A program made the translations under genes and the position numbers. This document shows, in pieces, positions 38,192 through 50,322 of a stretch of 64,000 nucleotides of DNA (position 1 is the stretch's first letter; each line of letters starts with the position of its first letter). The notes under the pieces are model-generated. The model was not told the DNA's origin. It saw only the letters and a list, made by a program, of their open reading frames with translations, and did no database searches. The DNA is taken from the NCBI GenBank assembly GCA_914767715.1, contig OU612074.1, forward strand, positions 5,223,501 through 5,287,500, read 5' to 3'. The DNA comes from Membranipora membranacea. Its lineage: Eukaryota; Bryozoa; Gymnolaemata; Cheilostomatida; Membraniporidae.

Positions 38192-41100
38192 ATGAGACCG
38201 GCAACTGTATTTTTCCTGGTAGCAGTTTTTACTGGTGAGTTATGTTATGGGTATTTCTATCTTCTTGTATCATTTGTGGTTAAAATGAGAATATTTGAAT
38301 GCTGACAATAGTTTGAACTAAAAAGGCTCAGCGCTCTGGTTTAAATACATATCAAAAGTAAGTAGCTATCGGCATGTTTTCAGATTAAAGTCTATAATAT
38401 GTATAGCATTTAGAGGATCCCCTGATGTATTGAGAACAATTCTTGGATATAATGGATGGTCAGTGTCAATGTCAATCTTTCTTGGATGAGTCATGGACCA
38501 GTTGAAATAAAATCATCAAGATGGCAAAGGTATAAGAGAAACAAGGGGTTGTGATATGGCACGTCTGGTAAAATAATTTTTGTTGCTGATCCTAATTCTA
38601 ATGGAGTAGTGCTGTCACGGTTCCATTTATATCTGACTGAGCCCTCCACCAATCTATATCACATTGCTGTGTATGTTGTCAATAGTGGTTTTGGTTCCGA
38701 TGATGTATTTGCTGCTCAGATATCAACTATTGTAAACTGGATTTATTTGGTACTTTTCGAAGTTTGCATAATTATTATGGTGTTGCCGTAGTTCGTTTGC
38801 TATTATGTTGCCATAAATTGCATGTCATCACTTATATATATACAATTGCAGCTGACTCCTTCCGCAACATTTTTTGAAAGTGTTTAATACTTAGTCCTAA
38901 AAAACGGTTTTGGGCAATTTGTCTCATATCCAGCTGTTCCGAAAAACGGTTGGGCACTGAAATTATCGTTACCCAATAACAATCAACCTAATAATGTAGC
39001 CATCATTGCTTACAATCTTAAGTGTTTGTTACCCAAAAAATACTGGATAATTATTGTTGAATTGTATCTTCCGTTTCACAGCGGTTATGGCTTTCGATTT
39101 TACGGATTTGCTTCGACAGCAGCAGCAGCAGATCAACACATGCAGCATTGCTCTTCAGTGCAGATCTAGCTGTGGGTCACAATGTGAGCTCGTTGGCAGC
39201 CGCAGTTGTAAGAGATGCTGCTGCCCATGGACTGTCGGTGAGTTTATAGAAATCTTCGTACATCAACTTTCTTATGCTGAACATTTAAGGTCATGCCTCG
39301 CCTAGGATACTAACTTGAGAACTACTGGTCCGATTTCCTTGATTTTTCATTCTAATTGTAGCTATTCCTTGTTTAGCAATTTCCAAACCATCAATCGCCT
39401 TTAACTTAATTTCTTATGTATGTGATGGCAATTTATAAAATTAAAATTGCCGGTCCCCATGCAAAAGAATAGGAGCTGTCAATAACTGGGAGCATCTGGC
39501 TCAGACGCCTCACAACCATTTATTCGTATCAAACCAGGATTGGCAGCGTAAAGTAGTCCCAATAAAATTAATTTGTGATAATTAATCCTATGAACAAGCC
39601 TTGACATGAATTTCAAGTACTAGAGAAGGAAAGTTCTATAATAACAGACAGAAATTGACAGGCCAGCTTATGAACTGTTGTAAAATACACCAAAATGACT
39701 GGATTTTAGAGACTTATATTACTAGGCCAAATCTGGTCCAGAAATATATCAGGAAAAAAACATGTATGGTTGGATTTTTCTCTTGGCAAAATGAATATTG
39801 AGTTTACAGCCTGCCTCTGGAAAACTTCATGATGGGCCTTCTTATTATACCCCTTCTCCAACACAAAAATTTTATTTGGTTCAAAATAAATGCCCAGTGC
39901 CCTCACCAAGGCTTTGGAGGATGCCCCTCGCAGAAAAAACATTTCAGTCTTATTACTGTTTTCACATATTTATACTTATGGTTTTGTACAGCAAAGGGGC
40001 ATTTTAGTCAAAATTTTGACTAGTGTAGGAGTAAGATAATTCAAGATTTCCAACTGGCGCATCAATTTTTTTTCATCAATACTGGTAAGCACTGGGCTAG
40101 TGAGGGCACTAGGGTAATCATGTTTGTCCACCCTGGACAACAATTGACACAGCTCACTTTCTTTATAGCATTGTCAACACTTATTGATTAGCTATCAGTA
40201 TGTGAATTTGAAGGCCGTTTTTTTCAAGTCGAATTAAATACTGAACATTATTGTTGTTATGGCTGCATGATATAAGGGTAGTCTATATGTTTTAACTGCA
40301 TTTTTTGCTCCAAGAACTTGTAATGTCTGAAATGTTGCTATAATTCAGTGACGTGTTATGACGTCACGCGTAACAAAATTTGACGACGTTACGCCATGTC
40401 GTGACGTCGTCAAATTTTGGGTTTAGACTTTTTGATCATGTTGATTGAAAATCCCCAAAAAAAAATTGGCGAGGCATGACCTTAACAGAATAGCATTGTA
40501 TGAATTGGGGATACTTGATGCAATGGCTGGCCTTTTTTTATGAGGGTCTCACATATTTTATCAAGCTTGTTGTATTGCCCAGTAGCATTTAGTTTAGTAT
40601 TTGCCGAACTTACTAAGTTCTAACCTGCCAATATCTGCCAATTATCATGAGTAAAACCGGTTCACCTGCTTTTACTTATTTTAGCCTTATTCAGTGAGTG
40701 TTTCCCAACTGGAAGATGTGGCTAAAGAGACAAACAGAATGGATCAACATTTCCATCACACAACATTGGACATTAAACGTTAAATATTGATTTACCAATT
40801 CAACTTGATCGAAAATAAATTCCCTAATCCATCTTATTTCTTAATATGTGCCTGTCAAGTTTCTAACAAATATATCCATATTAAATTTCACACAGCATCT
40901 TGCCTCATAAGTATTATGGTAGTCCATTACAATAAACTAGCATTTGCGGTGAACATTATCTGACGCCAAACAAAAAATGACTATTAATATACTGCCATTT
41001 AAGCTGATGAAATAATGTTTTATGATGGATGTTTTAATTCTTTGGCAGTTTGGGAAATAACACCATGAGCTAGCACCCTTCAGGGATTATGATAAATAGT

Positions 41101-41795
41101 TGTCTTCTCCCTACAAAAGGATAGACAATTCTAACATTGATTAAAGATGAATTATGATGAATAATAACGGTTATAAGGAATTTAACAGCTGCAATGTGCT
41201 CAAATAAATGTATCAGGATAAATAAATGATGTTAAACATTCAGTCAAGGAATGAAGCATTTATAAACTAGGGTCCCGCTTAATCCAAACAAATAAAGGCG
41301 ACACCTGACAAGTCCATTGTGTTAAAGGTTAGCCTTTGTCTATAAATTGATTGAAGTCTGAAGTGACATAAAATGAACGGAGCTGCTGATGTTTATTAAC
41401 TCTACCAGGTTCTGTAGAGGCCTTTAAAGGGGTAACCCTAAGGGTGAAATACCCACCACTGCAACCACGTACATTGCCTATTTATACTGAGTACGCTGAC
41501 TCTCTAAAACGAGTAAGCGGACTCTATCCTAATGGGAATGTAACGAGTATGCTAACTCTATCATGCCTGAGAATATACAGAGTATGCTGACTCTATCTGA
41601 GGGGGAAGGTACCAAGCACTTAAGCGTTAATTCGAAGCCATTATAATACACAATTTTATATCAATCAGTTAAAATCATCACACGTCTCACTTTCTATGTA
41701 TTGCAGCTTTGAACGAGTGCTGCTGCTATTCCTGTCGTATCAGGACTGTCAAATTGTTTCCTCAGTATGATACAATAAAGTGTCTCTTTGAATGA
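38192..41795 (+). CDS. Secreted cysteine-rich peptide, 95 aa, three exons (isoform a)
   Basis: Exons 38192-38234, 39082-39237, 41707-41795; both introns phase 1 with good GT-AG ends (GTGAGT donors, TTTCACAG and TATTGCAG acceptors). Exon 1 and the start of exon 2 give a signal peptide (MRPATVFFLVAVFTAVMA). The mature part begins FDFTDLLRQQQQQ and is then cysteine-dense: NTCSIALQCRSSCGSQC, a CKRCCC cluster, then in exon 3 NECCCYSC and a final IKCLFE. There are 13 cysteines after the signal. I do not recognise the family. Secretion and disulphide bonding are inferred; whether it is a defence, structural or signalling peptide cannot be said. Intron 2 is 2.5 kb and contains transposon T copy 2. 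An alternative last exon lies 57 bp downstream. Confidence 0.75.
39289..40481. mobile_element. TTAA transposon T, copy 2 (1,193 bp)
   Basis: Ends GGTCATGCCTCGCC / GGCGAGGCATGACC, with TTAA at 39285-39288 and 40482-40485. It is inserted in intron 2 of the cysteine-rich peptide gene. Near its right end there is a perfect 15-bp inverted repeat (AAAATTTGACGACGT at 40375-40389; its reverse complement at 40404-40418). Confidence 0.9.
41484..41620. repeat. Degenerate ~35-bp tandem repeat
   Basis: About four units built on GAGTATGCTGACTCTATC, in intron 2 of the cysteine-rich peptide gene. Confidence 0.6.
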
Positions 41796-41852
41796 CTGAG
41801 CTGTAGCTTTTTCTTGATATATGAAACTTATTTTATATCAGCTCTGATACAG

Positions 41853-41935
41853 AAAGCGCCGACAAGGCTGTCAACAAGTGCTTGAAGCTCTGTCCAGTCC
41901 TCGACTGCACAACCGTGACTACTGTGACTCTGTGA
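41853..41935 (+). CDS. Alternative last exon of the cysteine-rich peptide gene (isoform b)
   Basis: Following GATACAG, this exon reads in the same phase as exon 3 and would complete a 93-aa product ending in ESADKAVNKCLKLCPVL, DCTTVTTVTL and a stop. It adds three cysteines. It starts 57 bp after the stop of isoform a. Its reading frame is open, whereas the earlier acceptor just upstream (TTATATCAG) gives a short frame ending in TGA. It could be an alternative 3' exon or a decayed duplicate. Confidence 0.45.
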
Positions 41936-42324
41936 GGGAGACAATATGAGTATATGAGAGTATATGAGAAGAATTTTGCTCCCTCAATGCCTCATTCCAT
42001 GAAATGAGGCCACAGTTTAATTTAGACCTTGCTAGTGTTCTCTTAGTTAGACTAAGAGCTTCAAAACGATACCAAAACCTCCAAGGTGTCCTGAGTCCTT
42101 TAAAATCAAATGAGACAAAATGCGTATATATATATTTATGGTTAAAAATAGCACCGCGTTCTAAATAATCTGACCTGAACTTCTCTACGTTTCTAAGAAG
42201 TTATTATTATTCGGTGCTGATGATATCACACGGCTCTCCATTTGTTACACTACACGCTCGCAGAAAGTTGTTAAGCTGCGTGACAATCTAGATGATACTG
42301 TTCTCAGGGTTTGATAACAAAGCT

Positions 42325-42490
42325 AATCTCGGAATGGCGAGATTCAATACTACTCGGATTGACGGCTCAAATACTAAACGGCTTGGTGTTCAAATGCCTA
42401 CTTGGCTTGACGTCTAAAATACTACTGTCCTTCTTGACATGATGAATGATGGTCTCGGTACTACTGACTCAAACTGCGACTTTGATGCGC
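42325..42490. repeat. Degenerate ~30-bp tandem repeat
   Basis: Repeated variants of TACTACTCGGATTGACGGCTC (CTTGGTGTTC, CTTGACGTCT, CTTCTTGACA), strongly diverged. Confidence 0.5.
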
Positions 42491-42555
42491 CAATGATGTA
42501 CACATGACGCAAGCAGTTTCACTTTGATGATATTAGTGTTGTGTGAATTTCATTG

Positions 42556-42825
42556 AATTCGGTTGAGATTTGTTTTGAAGATGGTTGAGGTTTGTAGTTG
42601 TTTCTCTTGGTTATATTAGGAGATTTGATGGCAGCAGTCATGTGATGAACAGTGTCTAGAAGTGGTTTGAGACGGCATTAGGTATATATATCAATATTGA
42701 AGTTGGTTGAGATTTGTTGTGAAATTGGTTGGGATTTGTAGTTGTTTCTCTTGATTATATTATTAGGTGTGATGGTAGCAGTCATGTGATAAAAAGAGCC
42801 AGAAGTGATCAGAAACGGTAAACCG
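42556..42825. repeat. 144-bp tandem duplication
   Basis: GGTTGAGATTTGTTTTGAAG then TTTGTAGTTGTTTCTCTTGG, ending GCAGCAGTCATGTGAT, recurs 144 bp later with moderate divergence. Confidence 0.7.
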
Positions 42826-43103
42826 TATGTGATATGCTATTCATATAACATTGCCATCATTGTGGTTTTCAATCATTCTGAAGTTCGGTCATTTTAGATC
42901 AAAGGAGAGGGGGGGGGAGAGGCTAAGTATTTTCTAAAACCCCAAACCATATTAGTTCATTTTCAGAAATGATAATGCTGTCAACCAGGGTTGATTTATA
43001 AAATAGAAATTTAATGCAAAAAAGCAAAATTACAAGACTTAAGTCAAACTCATGACAATTAGTCATTTTCCTTGTCTACACATGCTGTCTCGATGCCTGG
43101 CGC

Positions 43104-43295
43104 TCAAATTTTATCAGTCAATAGCATCAATAAATGAAATAAACTGCTGGTTCAATGATGTTTAGCTTTCAATTTAATCAGTTAATAAAATCTCATAATT
43201 TAATTCAATGCTGGGTCATGCTATTCAATAATAAATTTAATCAGTTAAAAAATCTATCAATAAAATACAATGCTGGGTTATGTTATACCGATCAG
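43104..43295. repeat. ~64-bp tandem repeat, three copies
   Basis: AATTTAATCAGTTAATAAAA with CAATGCTGGGTCATG recurs at 63-64 bp spacing (ATCAGT at 43113, 43177, 43240). Confidence 0.7.
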
Positions 43296-46200
43296 ATGAT
43301 CAGTGTTTCAGTTTCACATGAAACTGATGTACACTTACTCATCCGAAATTTAGGGCTTGTAGACTAAATCAACAATTTTCAGACCAAATTACCTCTATGA
43401 CTGTCATACTAAACATCCTGAATAAATATGTGGCAAAGAAGAAGTTATTCGAGATGTACATCTGCCATTATATTAGGGCATTTTCGCTCCCTGTCACTAA
43501 TGTGGAAATCCACAGCATATTTTTTGGTGCATCTCATCTAGTCACTACTATAATTATAGTTATCTCCAAGAAAACAGATATCCAAAACTTCTGTAGGTTC
43601 AATTTTGTAATTTATTTCAAACAAAGACAACGAGTTACAGAACTATTTGTTTGACTGTGTTGCCTAAAACTCAGTGCACCCACAGTACTGAAATTTGCCA
43701 GCTGACGCTGCCCTGCAATGTCCTGCACCACAGAATTCCGTACATTCAAGCCTCGCTTCATTGTGCTGTCTACCGAGGTTGTGGCATCTGTTAACCTCTT
43801 TAAGATATGCTTCCATGGATTCGTATATACTTCCTGAAAAATCAGAAACATATTTTCTATTCAATTCAATTCCTTCAAGTGTTTTCTATCAACTTATGTT
43901 TGCAAATAACCATCTACTATTGTTCAAAGTTCAAGCAAATAAATAATAATACTATCCACCTAGCCATATTCTCTGTCATTTGAATAAAACAAACAGCGAT
44001 CTGATCAATATGTGATTCTGTGATGGCGTATACATCTAGTTAAATGCCAAGATCTCAAGTCGTTAATTTTCTGTCATTCAAAGAAGAAGGGGCTAGTAAT
44101 CTAGCTAACAAAAAAATATATTTCTTTATTTGTTTTAGTGTTGTCTTGTTAATTTCTGTAAGAAGGAGAGAAATCTGGTTGATTCTAAAACTCACCTTGG
44201 GCAACAGAGCAGAATACCACAACAAACAGGCATATAATTATTAGTGATCTTCATTATTTGTTTGTTTTCTGAAAATAAAGAAGATTTGACACTGGTGATT
44301 TAACTATTGACACTGCAAAAGAGGTCTAAATCATACTGAACTGAAACTGAACTGCAAATTCAAGGCAATATCAACGATCTGGTTCATTCATTACTTTTTC
44401 TTTTAATATTTTCAAGCAATTTAATGTTTTATTGAAATTGGATCAAATGCTACCAAGCATGCATTAGGAACACAACATATCGTAATGATCAGTATGAATT
44501 ACGAACACCTAAAACAAAGGTAAGCTTAGCAGTATACTCAATCGACAGCCAATCTATACATTGAATATTTGTAATGAAAATTTTGATAATAAGTTGTAAT
44601 AATTGATCAAGATCATTGAATATTGCCTAAAACGTAATATGGAAATTTCATGACTGTCTGAGAATTTCAAGTACCTCTTTTTTTCAATAATCTCAATCCC
44701 TAATGATGATTCCATTACTTGTTTTGATTGTATATTAAACAAGTAGCTAAAGTGATACATTAACTCACTTAGTCTCTTCTGCTCTCTGGTAACTGTGAAT
44801 CTATGCAGTGCGAAGACAGGACTAGTGAGAGCTGAAGCTTACAATCAGTATATAACAGTTGATTCATGAGACGCCTTACATGAAGACAGTTCACTTCAGA
44901 CTAATTTGTTAAGTAAAAACAATAGTTAGCAATAAAAGGGTAACCTGCTGGTGCCTTCAGTCATTGTTACAAAACTGACTGATAATTGACCAATAAAAGT
45001 AAATGTATTATAACTGAATAAAGTCATGAATGTTGAGTAATGACATGGAGTTTTCCCACTCGCTCAAGGTTGTTGTACAATTCAATCACATTTTTAACTG
45101 ATTCCAAAGTACAAAAACTGTATAGAAGAGATGAGAGATTGTTTTTCCCGCCCCTGTCATGATTTGATTTCCTTCAGTCAACCATACATTTGTAACAATT
45201 TGGCAGTGCTTTATTTGGTAGAACATAAGTTGTCTTTTACCTAAGTCACCATCAAATTATATAGACCAAGTACTTTTTGACACTATAAAAGCTGCAACTT
45301 AGAATGTCTCTTACAATATTTTAAATCTAGCATGACGTTTACCTACAAAGGCCATGATATATTCTCAACTAGAATCACCTCATTTTGAACCTCATGCTCA
45401 GAAAGACGCATGACATCAAGCAATCGAATGGAAACTATTCACTGTTGGCGGTGTATGAATGAAGCTGCGTTTGATTTGTGAACAACAAAAACAAATGAGA
45501 GTTTTGAAAAGCTTCAAGATTTAGTTCTCTATGTCATATTACTGCAAAAAATTCATCTCACTTGTCTGAATGAGAGTGAAACTCTACAGATTGAATAGTT
45601 TCATGAATAATTTTAAGGATAAGCTGCTGGTACCTGCAACGATTGTTTCAATATGTTTCCAACAAAATTAAGCGCTAATTAACGCTTGAACTAAACTCTA
45701 CCCACAATGCATATGTTTGAGAGTAGACATATTCACGAGTAAATTACCGTTGGAATAAGCATGTTTGGGGTGACTCTTCATTCTTTTGATCTCATCTTCT
45801 GAATAGTGCATATGAAAGAAGCAGCGGAAGGATTATTGAATTGTTCTTGGATAGTCAACGCCTTTCATTTGTAGCATAAATAGCAGTGTGCAGGATGAAA
45901 CAGAGCAGGTAATAGAAAAATAATAGTTATAAAAATCCAGTCAGAAATTGTACTTGGCATACGAACGAAACTGAAAAATCCGACCAGTGGCCTTTGTTAT
46001 AATATTAGTGCTGTGCAACGGATGCCTATGAAAATCAACTTTCATAAACTTACGCCTGAGCTATATCTACGAAAATCTCAGCAATAACTCAGAGAAAATA
46101 TACATGGATGGATGTGAATAAAAAAAACCAACGAGGAGATTGATGTTCTGAAAGTTCAACTACCGAATCATTTAAAATGGTGAGTGGTATCAGCAACCTG

Positions 46201-47900
46201 AGTGTTTCGCCCTCACTTGTTAACTAAACATAATGATTTAATGGATTTTCATGGGGTTGTGTGGTAATTTTGAAGATGGAGAATCAATTAAAGACAATCG
46301 ATGCTTGTACATGTGGTTAATCATACTCATTGTTAATTTGAGGCATAACTTAGGGCATTGACTTTGCATATTCATCTATATACAAGGTAAATTGTAAAAT
46401 GCATGATCTATAATGTTTAGTATCACTACGTGAATCATTTATTTGTATTGTCTGCTTCAATGAGATAATGAAAAACAATGACAAGAGTATACAACCCGAC
46501 GGTTATGATTTATGATTGGTCTGATTTCCTTTTTTGCTGTTTTTTAATCCGTTTTGCAGAAACATGATACACAAAAATGTCAAAGGGTCATGTCTGCCCA
46601 TCATCCATGTCTATACCCATCTCTTAATTCGGTCGCAGTCTGATTTCAATTATCTCCTAAAAATCGGTAGCGAACAGCTCCTTTTAAGACAGTTGTTTCT
46701 ATGATAAGTGACTGCAGGATGAAAATTGAGATAAAAATGTCATCTAAACAAGAACAGCACTGCCACTGTTCTTGGGACTAAACTTAATCCATTTGTTTAT
46801 GTCTGGTGCTGTCAGCTCTTGGTCCTTAATTAGCAATGTAATCAGTTGACATTATTTTTCAGCATTGGTAATTTCAGGACTCCGACATCAAACTACACCA
46901 CTCTACAGCCATGTTTTTTTATTGGCCGAATGAAATTTTCTGCTGGAGTTTCTCTTCTCCAAGCTAATCTTTTATTGACATTGGGACTTGTTCTCTTTCT
47001 TATTTTCCCATCCCTCAATCTCTTCTTCTATTGTTGGCGCAAATGTTTCCACTCCTAACAATTACCCCAACACGAATGTTGATCTCAGTTGTATCTGGTT
47101 CCCACTCAGCTAAATCCCATGAAATATAGCCTTATCTAAGTTTCTGATAGGTCTTCATTGTCCTTTCCCCAGTGAAATGTCTAAGCTGGTGATAATTATC
47201 CTCTCAATGTACTGAGTATCCCTGCTGTGGCAAGTTACTTCTGCACCGTAAAGGTTCAATTGATTACCACATCAACAATGCCAAATGTAGGAGGCGTTCA
47301 GTCCCATTGACATTCACCCAACTACTTCACACTTCAATAGTATCATACCCTTGAATACAATCTCAAAACTTATTACAACACCTGGAATACCTAAAATTAA
47401 CAACAGCCAGCAACAATGATGGTGAGAAGTCCTTGTTGCGCAGATCGGCTCTCAGACATGCTGTCTGGCTTCCTGTCTGTCTGTCTGCATCATGTGTACC
47501 CTTGCTGGCGTGTCTTGTTTTCGACCTTCAAGCTTTACAGTTGGACTGTCTACACTCTAGCAGCAGGCTATCAGACTGTCCATTTGCTGTTTATATGCCT
47601 AGATATGCTGCGATCATAATTGCCACAAAAAATCAGGGGTGTGGATTATATACACTTAGGTTGTTGATTGAATTTATGATGGATGGCCAATTGGCGATGT
47701 CCTTATTAGTGCAAATCAAAATGGCTGTCCTTTTTATGCCACCTATGAGGTAGACAGCCTGATTATTGTTGTCATTTTATATGGCAGAACTCCCCTTACA
47801 ATTATTTTCAGCCATATAATATAGCGCAACAAACATGGTATAATTGTGGTATATTTTTATTCATTGTATCAAAATAAGGGGTCCTCCCCATGCTCCCTCT
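43296..47900. other. Intergenic, no gene recognised
   Basis: Several short ORFs but no splice-linked exons, signal peptide or family match that I can defend. Confidence 0.35.
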
Positions 47901-47914
47901 TTGCTCTTTTCAAT

Positions 47915-48190
47915 CTGGACTCACCAGCATTTGAACTCGAGTCACTCGCGCTGAGATCAAACACTCCGACCGCTCAGCCATGCTTGGCGGCTATAGCTTG
48001 CAAAGCTAACTGCGAAATAATCAAGGTGTTCAATTTGATGATGTTTTGAGGAAGTTAAACAACCAAGTAGTAAAAGAGATGGTATGTAAACATAAATATG
48101 TCTTCACCGGGATTCGAACTCGGGCCTCTCCCGCAACAAGCATGTTATAATTGTGTTATATTTATATAAAATACAACAAATTTTATGATG
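47915..48190 (-). mobile_element. Pair of tRNA-like (SINE) modules
   Basis: Minus-strand B-box sequences at about 47930 (GAGTTCAAATGCTGG) and 48110 (CCGAGTTCGAATCCCGG) lie 179 bp apart, joined by the same linker (AGCTTGCAAAGCT, GCGAAATAATC, CCAAGTAGTAAAA) as at 36.4 kb. The second is followed by the shared CATGTTATAATTGTG segment. Confidence 0.6.
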
Positions 48191-48804
48191 TAGTGGGTGT
48201 ACGTAGTAATACATAGGTACCAAAACAAAAACAATTATACCACCAAGTAGTTAAAGAGCTAAAGTAGCTCCAGAACCGGCTAAGCCTCCAACTGCACCGC
48301 CAACACATTAACCAAGCTGGCCGACTGGTGGCCTTGACCTAACAACCTGCGTAGACCAGAGAGGCTGAAGGCCTAATTACTCTAATAACTATTTGTCTTG
48401 TAAAAAAATGTTAGGGGCCTTCAGCCTGGCGGAGAGGTGTGATATATGATATCGATAGCGATGCATAGCTCAATTAGATGGTGATAGTTTATTTTATTAA
48501 CTCAAACCCAACATAAACATTTTGTACAAATCCATACATCACACTGCTCACACAATAGAATAGGAATGGCAAAAAATAGATAACTCCCGCTTAGAATAAT
48601 TGATATAAATGTAAACAGATCATGCTGCTTTGATGACACTGCTTACCCAGTTGAGATGAGAATATTTGACCTAGTTTATATGGAAATTTGTTAATATACA
48701 AAAGTCTCAACATATATACCCAGAGATATAACAGTTATGGAGTCTGATATCCATGTTGGCAGCAGATTAGACCAACAATAAAGGGTGACAAACGCTCTTT
48801 GTAC

Positions 48805-49050
48805 TTTTTCCATCTCATACTCCATTATAGATTGAAGATGGACATTTACCAGTTTACCTCTCAGACTTCATTACAGATTGAGGACAAACATCATCATTGA
48901 GGACGGTAAACGCTAACCAGTTAACCTCTCCTACTTTATTATACATGAGTAGACAACTATTGTTTTACCACTCAGATCTCATGATAGATTCGGGGGACAT
49001 TAAACCATTTTCCCTCTCCAACATTGTTGCAGATGTGGATGGCCATCTAC
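48805..49050. repeat. Degenerate minisatellite
   Basis: Irregular repeats of a ~50-60 bp motif (CCAGTTTACCTCTC, CTTCATTACAGATTGAGGAC). Confidence 0.4.
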
Positions 49051-49634
49051 CATATTTTTACATCAATGAGGATAATGGTTTAACAAATCATTGGCAAATA
49101 ATTCTAACTCAGAGTAAGACTCACCAGCATTCATATTCAAACAGCCACATCTGGGTGAATTGGTATTCACTATTCCGATAGTGTTCTATTCTCACCAAAG
49201 TTATTTCCAACCCCCTTTTTACCAATTATTCATTAATCAAGTTATGCACACTATTCATTTCACATTCTGAGCAACTCTAGACTGCTAAGAGGTCATAAGC
49301 ATACATGGGGATACAAAACATCCTAAGCATATTATATCATTTTAATTTATTATAACGGTCAGTTTAATGCAGAAAGATCTGCAAGACTAGCATATTCCAT
49401 ACTTCTTCTTATTCAACTCTCACCCTGTAATTATGTTCAAAATTCTGGTGACATGGTCTGTCAATTATGTTAGATGTAACTCAAATACCTCTTTTAGTAG
49501 CTATAGCGATATATACAATTTTATCTTGATCAATGACAAAGCATTTTCTGGATCTTATCAATTAGCTTTTTATTGCCTCCTGTTGTTCTGTAAAGCAACG
49601 ATTTTAGTTGAGACATATATCAAATGTTATAGTT

Positions 49635-50322
49635 TTAGCCACTGTATGCTGGACAGCACCATTGTTTGCCATTACCATCAATAGATAGGCTCTGATCACA
49701 GCCTGATCTGTATGTACTAGTGAGACTGTACCCTGTAACACATCCTTCTGTCTGCACTTCACCCTAAGAGCCAGCAGGCCCCCCGTTATCATCAAGACTG
49801 GAAATTGGCAGAGGGGCTGTAAAGAGAGATATTGTACAAGTTATCTAATGGGAGTAAGGTAAAGAGATAAACATGGTAGCTTGATTCATCGGCTAGGTTA
49901 TAAGGTACCTGAGTCTTAATTTCATAAATGTATTATTATCATAATTGTACAGGTTCATTCAGATTAATGACATTTTCTCAAGTAGATAGGTCCAGGAGTA
50001 AGCCTTAAAATAGACTTACCTTGACACAGCACACAGCTCACAGCGAGTACAACTATGAGGATTGTTAGCCTGAAAGCACAGAATATCAATTGAAGTTCAA
50101 TATGTTACCATAATTTTTAAACCAGTGACGATCAGTGCAGTCTACTCAACTGTGTGTTCATACTAGGGATAAGTGTGTCACACATGGGATGAGACAGTCA
50201 ATATCTCATCTTCACTCATGAATATTGAAAGACAGCAGAATAGAATTGCTGTATGAACTTGACTCTTACTTGAGCCATGAAAAGGAAAGATAAATAACAA
50301 TATATCCTCACTTGATTCTCAT
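49635..50322 (-). CDS. Small secreted cysteine peptide, 57 aa, three exons
   Basis: Exons 50322-50312, 50069-50020, 49747-49635; intron phases 2 and 1, GT-AG ends. Exons 1 and 2 make a signal peptide (MRIKLTILIVVLAVSCVLCQ). Exon 3 encodes EGCVTGYSLTSTYRSGC then DQSLSIDGNGKQWCCPAYSG and stop: four cysteines spaced C-x13-C-x12-CC. The family is unknown to me. A better-looking acceptor (TATCTCTCTTTACAG, just right of 49800) lies upstream in the same frame. Using it would add APLPISSLDDNGGPAGS, but that reading hits TAG before the cysteine part. Either the inner acceptor (GTGCAGACAG) is used, or the gene makes a short peptide, or the TAG is a disabling mutation. Gene layout (tiny ATG exon, phase 2; leader exon, phase 1; short last exon) is the same as at 53.1-53.9 kb. 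Confidence 0.55.

Noticed and set aside
47433-47753. 106-codon ORF in a slightly GC-richer patch
   Set aside because: No domain, and the overlapping frames are equally open.
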